Positions 6,061 to 9,377 of a stretch of DNA of 9,377 nucleotides are shown here, piece by piece. The stretch spans positions 1-9,377 of the forward strand of contig SKIC01000278.1 in NCBI GenBank assembly GCA_007116685.1, read 5' to 3'. How positions within the stretch are numbered: position 1 is the stretch's first letter; every line of letters begins with the position of its first letter. Source of the DNA: Balneolales bacterium (lineage in GTDB: Bacteria; Bacteroidota; Rhodothermia; Balneolales; Natronogracilivirgulaceae). The notes under the pieces were generated by a model. That model did not search any database. It was not told the origin of the DNA and was given only the letters and a program-made list of their open reading frames with translations. Position numbers and translations under genes: made by a program.

Positions 6061-6069
6061 ATTATCAAT

Positions 6070-7083
6070 ATGAGTATTACACAAAGAAAAAAAGATCACG
6101 TTAGCCTTACCGTAAGCGGACAATCGGCTTATCATAAAACAACGGGCTTTGAGCGCTATGATTTTATGCATCATGCTCTCCCGGAAGTCAATATTGATGA
6201 TATTGACGTTTCTGCTCGCTTTCTGAATCACCATTTCAGTTTTCCACTTTTTATCTCATCTATGACCGGTGGATATTCAGAGGCGGGTGCCGTAAATGCT
6301 GTAATTGCGCGTTTTTGTGAAGCTCATAATTTGCCTTTTGGAGTTGGGAGTCAGCGGATTATGCTTGAAAAGCCCGAAACCAGAGAGTCTTTTGAAATTG
6401 TGAGAAAAGAAGCTCCTACGGCTTTCATCGCTGCCAATATTGGTGGTGCTCAACTAATTGATGGCTTATCCGATGATCATATCTCTGACTTAATAGATTC
6501 TATCCGTGCTGATGCTATTATTGTTCATTTGAATCCACTACAGGAATTAATGCAGGCTGAAGGTGACAGAAACTTTCAGGGTATTAGGGAGGGGATAAGA
6601 AGTCTTGAGCAAAAAACGGAATTGCCAATCATAGTAAAAGAAACCGGTGCCGGAATATCCTCTGTTGTGGCAGAAATGCTTATAGAATGTGGCGTAGACG
6701 CTATTGATGTAGCCGGGGCAGGAGGAACAAGCTGGGCAAAAGTTGAAAACCTGAGAAACAATCCAAAATCTGATAATCCATTTGATGATTGGGGACTTCC
6801 CACCGTTGATTGTTTACTGCAGTTGAGAAACATAGATTTACAAGATATTCAAATCATTTCATCCGGTGGAATAAGAAGTAGTTTCGATATAGCGAAATCT
6901 ATTTGTCTTGGCGCACAAATCGCTGCCACGGCACAGCCCGTAATCCAGGCAATTATCGAAGATGGATACGAAGGTTTGGAAAATCTATACACAAAATGGC
7001 GATCAGACTTCAAAATCTTGCTTTGTTTGTTAGGCTGTGAGCGAACCGGTGATTTGGATTTCAGGCATTTGCGAACTGTTTGA
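6070..7083 (+). CDS. fni: Type 2 isopentenyl-diphosphate delta-isomerase
   Basis: FMN- and NAD(P)H-dependent enzyme that interconverts IPP and DMAPP, supplying the starter unit for isoprenoid chains. The 337 residues show the type 2 signature throughout: RKKDH at 6-10, SSMTGG at 63-68, SQRIML at 94-99, NIGGAQL at 123-129, HLNPLQE at 153-159 (substrate and Mg binding), VKETGAGIS from 189, DVAGAGGTSW at 213-222 for flavin phosphate, and SSGGIR at 264-269. Length is typical of the family. It is unrelated to the type 1 Idi enzyme. It follows the SDR after 23 bases, and the next gene downstream uses its products. Confidence 0.96.
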   Translation: MSITQRKKDHVSLTVSGQSAYHKTTGFERYDFMHHALPEVNIDDIDVSARFLNHHFSFPLFISSMTGGYSEAGAVNAVIARFCEAHNLPFGVGSQRIMLEKPETRESFEIVRKEAPTAFIAANIGGAQLIDGLSDDHISDLIDSIRADAIIVHLNPLQELMQAEGDRNFQGIREGIRSLEQKTELPIIVKETGAGISSVVAEMLIECGVDAIDVAGAGGTSWAKVENLRNNPKSDNPFDDWGLPTVDCLLQLRNIDLQDIQIISSGGIRSSFDIAKSICLGAQIAATAQPVIQAIIEDGYEGLENLYTKWRSDFKILLCLLGCERTGDLDFRHLRTV

Positions 7084-7202
7084 GTTCTGAAGCTCGATTT
7101 TGCAAGACCTCAAGACATTAGAACAGACTTGATATCAAAGATTAAATCAACTGCCTAACTTCGTATTCTTAATTACACTTAGATTTGGTATCTTAGAAGT
7201 CT
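7084..7202 (+). promoter_or_regulatory. Intergenic gap with candidate promoter for the synthase gene
   Basis: The largest gap in the window. TAGATTTG at 7180-7187 matches exactly the TAnnTTTG minus-7 box described for Bacteroidota promoters, and would place the RNA start a few bases before the TTG at 7203. No convincing TTG-type upstream element is seen at the expected distance. Other small features are a CAAGAC direct repeat (7103-7108, 7111-7116) and the palindrome TTGATATCAA (7129-7138). A stem of only 5 bp at 7082-7095 followed by GATTTT is a very weak terminator candidate for fni. No small gene was recognised. Confidence 0.35.
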
Positions 7203-8210
7203 TTGCAAAAAACCAATAAATCATACAGATCATTGCATTCAGTTTATAAGCGATTTGAAGAAGAAATTTCATCGCTACCGGTAGAAACAGAGCCATTTTC
7301 TTTATACGAGCCTATCCGTTACACGCTACAATTAGGTGGCAAGCATGTTCGTCCCAGATTGGTATTGCTCACAACGAAAATGTGTGAATCGAATCCTGAC
7401 TTGGCCTTACCGGCTGCAAAAGCTGTAGAATTGTTGCATGTATTCACTCTTATTCATGATGATATTATGGATAAGGCAGATACCAGAAGAGGTAAGCTCA
7501 CAGTAGCAAAAAAGTGGGATGAAAACATCGCGATTTTATCCGGTGACGCTCTTTTTGGAATCGCACTTGAACAATTGAATGAGATTGCATCCATCCCCGA
7601 ATTATCCAAAGAACAGGTTCAGGGAGTTTTCTCTACATTCTTGAAAGCTGTCAGGATTGTGTGTGAAGGTCAGTCTTTAGATATGTCCTTTGAAGACCGA
7701 ATAGATGTATCAAAAGACGAGTACATTACCATGATTGGAGCCAAAACAGCCGCTTTAATCGCAGCTTCTTCTGAATTAGGTGCTAGAGTAGCAGGTGTTT
7801 CTGATGAGCTGATAACTGCCGCTTATGAATTTGGATGGAATATTGGCACAGCTTTTCAGATTCAGGATGATTATCTGGATGCTGTTGGTGATGCACAAAA
7901 AACGGGCAAAAAAGTTGGTGGAGATATCCTTGAAGGCAAAAAGACCTATCTCACTCTGACGGCTTTAGAAAATGCCTCTGCTGAAATGAAGAGTGAACTC
8001 TTGGATATCATCCAGAAAGATGAAAAATCTGATGCTGACGTAGCCAGAGTCATCGCCATTTATAGGGAAACAGGAACTTTAGACCAAACCGAACAAAGTA
8101 TACAGAAGTATTATTCTGTAGCATTAGATAATCTCGGAAAATTTCCTGATAATGACGCCCGAAATGAAATAAAATCCCTTGTCAATCAGTTAATGCAACG
8201 GGAAAAGTAA
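7203..8210 (+). CDS. Trans-isoprenyl diphosphate synthase (short-chain, FPP/GGPP type likely)
   Basis: Condenses IPP with allylic diphosphates to build linear isoprenoid chains for quinones, carotenoids and the undecaprenyl carrier. The 335 residues include GGKHVRPRL at 45-53, the first Asp-rich motif DDIMD at 86-90, GQ at 156-157, KT at 181-182, FQIQDDYLD with the second Asp-rich motif at 222-226, and GGDILEGKKT from 239. The first motif is the uninserted DDxxD form, and Phe81, five residues before it, is bulky. By known chain-length rules this points to a short product such as FPP or GGPP, but motifs cannot fix it. The start is inferred as TTG: TAG at 7194-7196 closes the frame upstream and the next in-frame ATG is far inside the conserved domain. 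Confidence 0.92.
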   Translation: MQKTNKSYRSLHSVYKRFEEEISSLPVETEPFSLYEPIRYTLQLGGKHVRPRLVLLTTKMCESNPDLALPAAKAVELLHVFTLIHDDIMDKADTRRGKLTVAKKWDENIAILSGDALFGIALEQLNEIASIPELSKEQVQGVFSTFLKAVRIVCEGQSLDMSFEDRIDVSKDEYITMIGAKTAALIAASSELGARVAGVSDELITAAYEFGWNIGTAFQIQDDYLDAVGDAQKTGKKVGGDILEGKKTYLTLTALENASAEMKSELLDIIQKDEKSDADVARVIAIYRETGTLDQTEQSIQKYYSVALDNLGKFPDNDARNEIKSLVNQLMQREK

Positions 8211-8228
8211 CAGACTCAAATTGAATTT

Positions 8229-9038
8229 ATGCGTAAAGCACTTTTTTATATCATTATTTTGGCAGCATTTAGTGCTGCTTGTAGTTCCAAAACAACCATC
8301 CGTCCCGGTGATTCTCTCGAAGTAGCCTTTGAAAAATCTATGATGGTTTTTGAACAAGGCAATTATACCCAAGCGGCCAGAAATTTTGAATTGGTATTGT
8401 CGATTGGACGAGGAACTGACATTGCCAGACAAGCTCAGTTTTTATTGGCAGAAAGTTATTTTAACAGCAGACAGTTTGTGCTCTCAGCTGCTGAGTATCG
8501 AAGATATTACACAAATTTTCCACGTTCTGACCGTAGAATGGATGCTGAATTCAGAGAAGCTTTGAGCTATTATCGTTTGAGTCCGCGTTTCAAATTAGAT
8601 CAACAGGATACGTACCGCGCCATTGAAAGATTTCAATTATTCATTCAACGATATCCGGATACTGAGCTAGCTTCAGAGGCCAGAGAGTATATCGCCGAAA
8701 TGCGTGAAAAATTAGCTCAAAAGGAGTTTCATGCTGCTGAATTATATCTAAGACTTAATAGATATCGTGCCGCTGCTTTGTATTATGATATTGTAATTGA
8801 TCGTTTTCCTGAAACATCATGGGCAGAAAAAGCTTTGATGCGTCAGATTCTCGCTTATACATTATTTGCTGAAAATAGTGTTGAAGAACGGCAACAAGAG
8901 CGATTTGAAAAAGCTGTGGCATCCTATCAGAAGTATCTGCAGTTATTTCCACGTGGACAAAACCGAGAATTAGCAGAAGAGCATTATAATCGTGCTTTAG
9001 ATGGTTTGGCGGATGTGGTTCAGATCAGCAGCAGATAA
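8229..9038 (+). CDS. bamD: BamD, outer-membrane protein assembly lipoprotein
   Basis: Essential lipoprotein partner of BamA in inserting beta-barrel proteins into the outer membrane; it implies a diderm cell. Of 269 residues, the first 18 form a lipoprotein signal peptide: basic MRK, a hydrophobic stretch, and lipobox SAAC with Cys18 as the lipidated residue. The rest is all-helical tetratricopeptide-like repeats: AFEKSMMVFEQGNYTQAARN (33-52), AEYRRYYTNFPRS (88-100), AIERFQLFIQRYPDTE (131-146), AALYYDIVIDRFPETS (182-197) and AVASYQKYLQLFPRG (229-243). SPRFKLDQQDTYRAIE from 118 matches the BamD pattern I know from Bacteroidota. It lies 18 bases after the synthase, without a clear ribosome binding site. 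Confidence 0.88.
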   Translation: MRKALFYIIILAAFSAACSSKTTIRPGDSLEVAFEKSMMVFEQGNYTQAARNFELVLSIGRGTDIARQAQFLLAESYFNSRQFVLSAAEYRRYYTNFPRSDRRMDAEFREALSYYRLSPRFKLDQQDTYRAIERFQLFIQRYPDTELASEAREYIAEMREKLAQKEFHAAELYLRLNRYRAAALYYDIVIDRFPETSWAEKALMRQILAYTLFAENSVEERQQERFEKAVASYQKYLQLFPRGQNRELAEEHYNRALDGLADVVQISSR

Positions 9039-9044
9039 GTCGTT

Positions 9045-9377
9045 TTGAAAAAGACGGGCATTTTTGGAGGGAGTTTTGATCCGCCGCATAGGGGGCACCT
9101 AAGCATTGTCGAATCCTTCCTGAAATCCGGTTTTATTGACGAACTTTGGATTATGCCCGTTTCATCTCCACCGCACAAAGACGCTAGCAGTTTGACGGAA
9201 TTCTCACATCGGTTCAAAATGGCTCAAATAGCTTTTGATGGAATTCCGAACTGTATAGTCTCTGATTTTGAAAATAAGTTACCTGTTCCGCATTTCACCT
9301 GGCAGACTCTCGAATCCTTAACTCAAAAATATTCGGAGAGAAAATTTCTTTTGTGCATAGGTGGAGATTCATTTTCC
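9045..9377 (+). CDS. nadD: Nicotinate-nucleotide adenylyltransferase, N-terminal part (runs off the window)
   Basis: Adenylates nicotinate mononucleotide in NAD synthesis. The 111 codons present read MKKTGIFGGSFDPPHRGHLS at the start, giving the nucleotidyltransferase motif H15-R16-G17-H18, then PVSSPPHK at 38-45, HRFKMA at 55-60 and IGGDSF at 105-110. The family usually has about 190-215 residues, so roughly the first half is here and the frame is still open at base 9377. The start is inferred as TTG at 9045; there is no ATG before the GIFGGSF motif. The bamD stop TAA (9036-9038) is in the same frame, six bases upstream. A small hairpin (9041-9056, GAAA loop) covers the start codon. Confidence 0.92.
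   Translation, partial: MKKTGIFGGSFDPPHRGHLSIVESFLKSGFIDELWIMPVSSPPHKDASSLTEFSHRFKMAQIAFDGIPNCIVSDFENKLPVPHFTWQTLESLTQKYSERKFLLCIGGDSFS

Noticed and set aside
6183..6212. 12-bp stem in fni
   Set aside because: It covers VNIDDIDV, a near-palindromic residue run encoded by complementary AAT, ATT and GAT codons. No T-run or position suggests a role.
7082..7101. Intrinsic terminator after fni
   Set aside because: Only five pairs, one of them G-T, and a four-T run offset from the stem. Too weak to call.
7448..7476. 13-bp hairpin in the isoprenyl synthase gene
   Set aside because: It falls exactly on the codons of the conserved LIHDDIMDK motif, whose codons (CAT GAT GAT ... ATG GAT) pair with each other anyway. 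Protein constraint explains it.

Overview
The window is a stretch of ordinary, densely packed bacterial chromosome. Every gene lies on the + strand and most junctions are a few bases or a 4-base ATGA overlap. The lineage looks like Bacteroidota or a close relative (Balneolota/Rhodothermota). I base this on a DUF2480-type gene, a family I know mainly from Bacteroidota, sitting in a SUF operon; on a BamD lipoprotein with the shape seen in that group; on the AT-leaning composition; and on the scarcity of strong Shine-Dalgarno sites. The lineage is an inference. No mobile element, tRNA, rRNA or CRISPR array is visible.

Region 1 (27-5308) is a SUF iron-sulfur cluster assembly operon: sufC, sufD, sufS, sufU, a two-domain Nfu carrier, an A-type carrier (sufA) and a DUF2480 protein of unknown function. 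sufB is expected just upstream of base 1. SufS takes sulfur from cysteine, SufU relays it, SufBCD builds the cluster, and Nfu and SufA hand clusters to client proteins.

Region 2 (5312-7083) continues with only 3 bases between genes into a short-chain dehydrogenase (SDR) and then a type 2 isopentenyl-diphosphate isomerase (fni). The first 90 bases of the SDR gene contain a 16-bp stem followed by a T-rich run. This looks like an intrinsic terminator, placed where the SUF operon would naturally end but inside a real reading frame.

Region 3 (7084-9377) follows the only sizeable gap (119 bases, with a candidate promoter). It holds a trans-isoprenyl diphosphate synthase, the outer-membrane assembly lipoprotein BamD, and the first 111 codons of nadD, which runs off the window. 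The synthase and nadD both appear to start with TTG. fni and the synthase are consecutive activities of isoprenoid synthesis.

The points most worth a second look are the terminator-like structure inside the SDR gene, the DUF2480 protein with its internal HDW...CS duplication, and a 17-bp stem-loop near the start of sufS.
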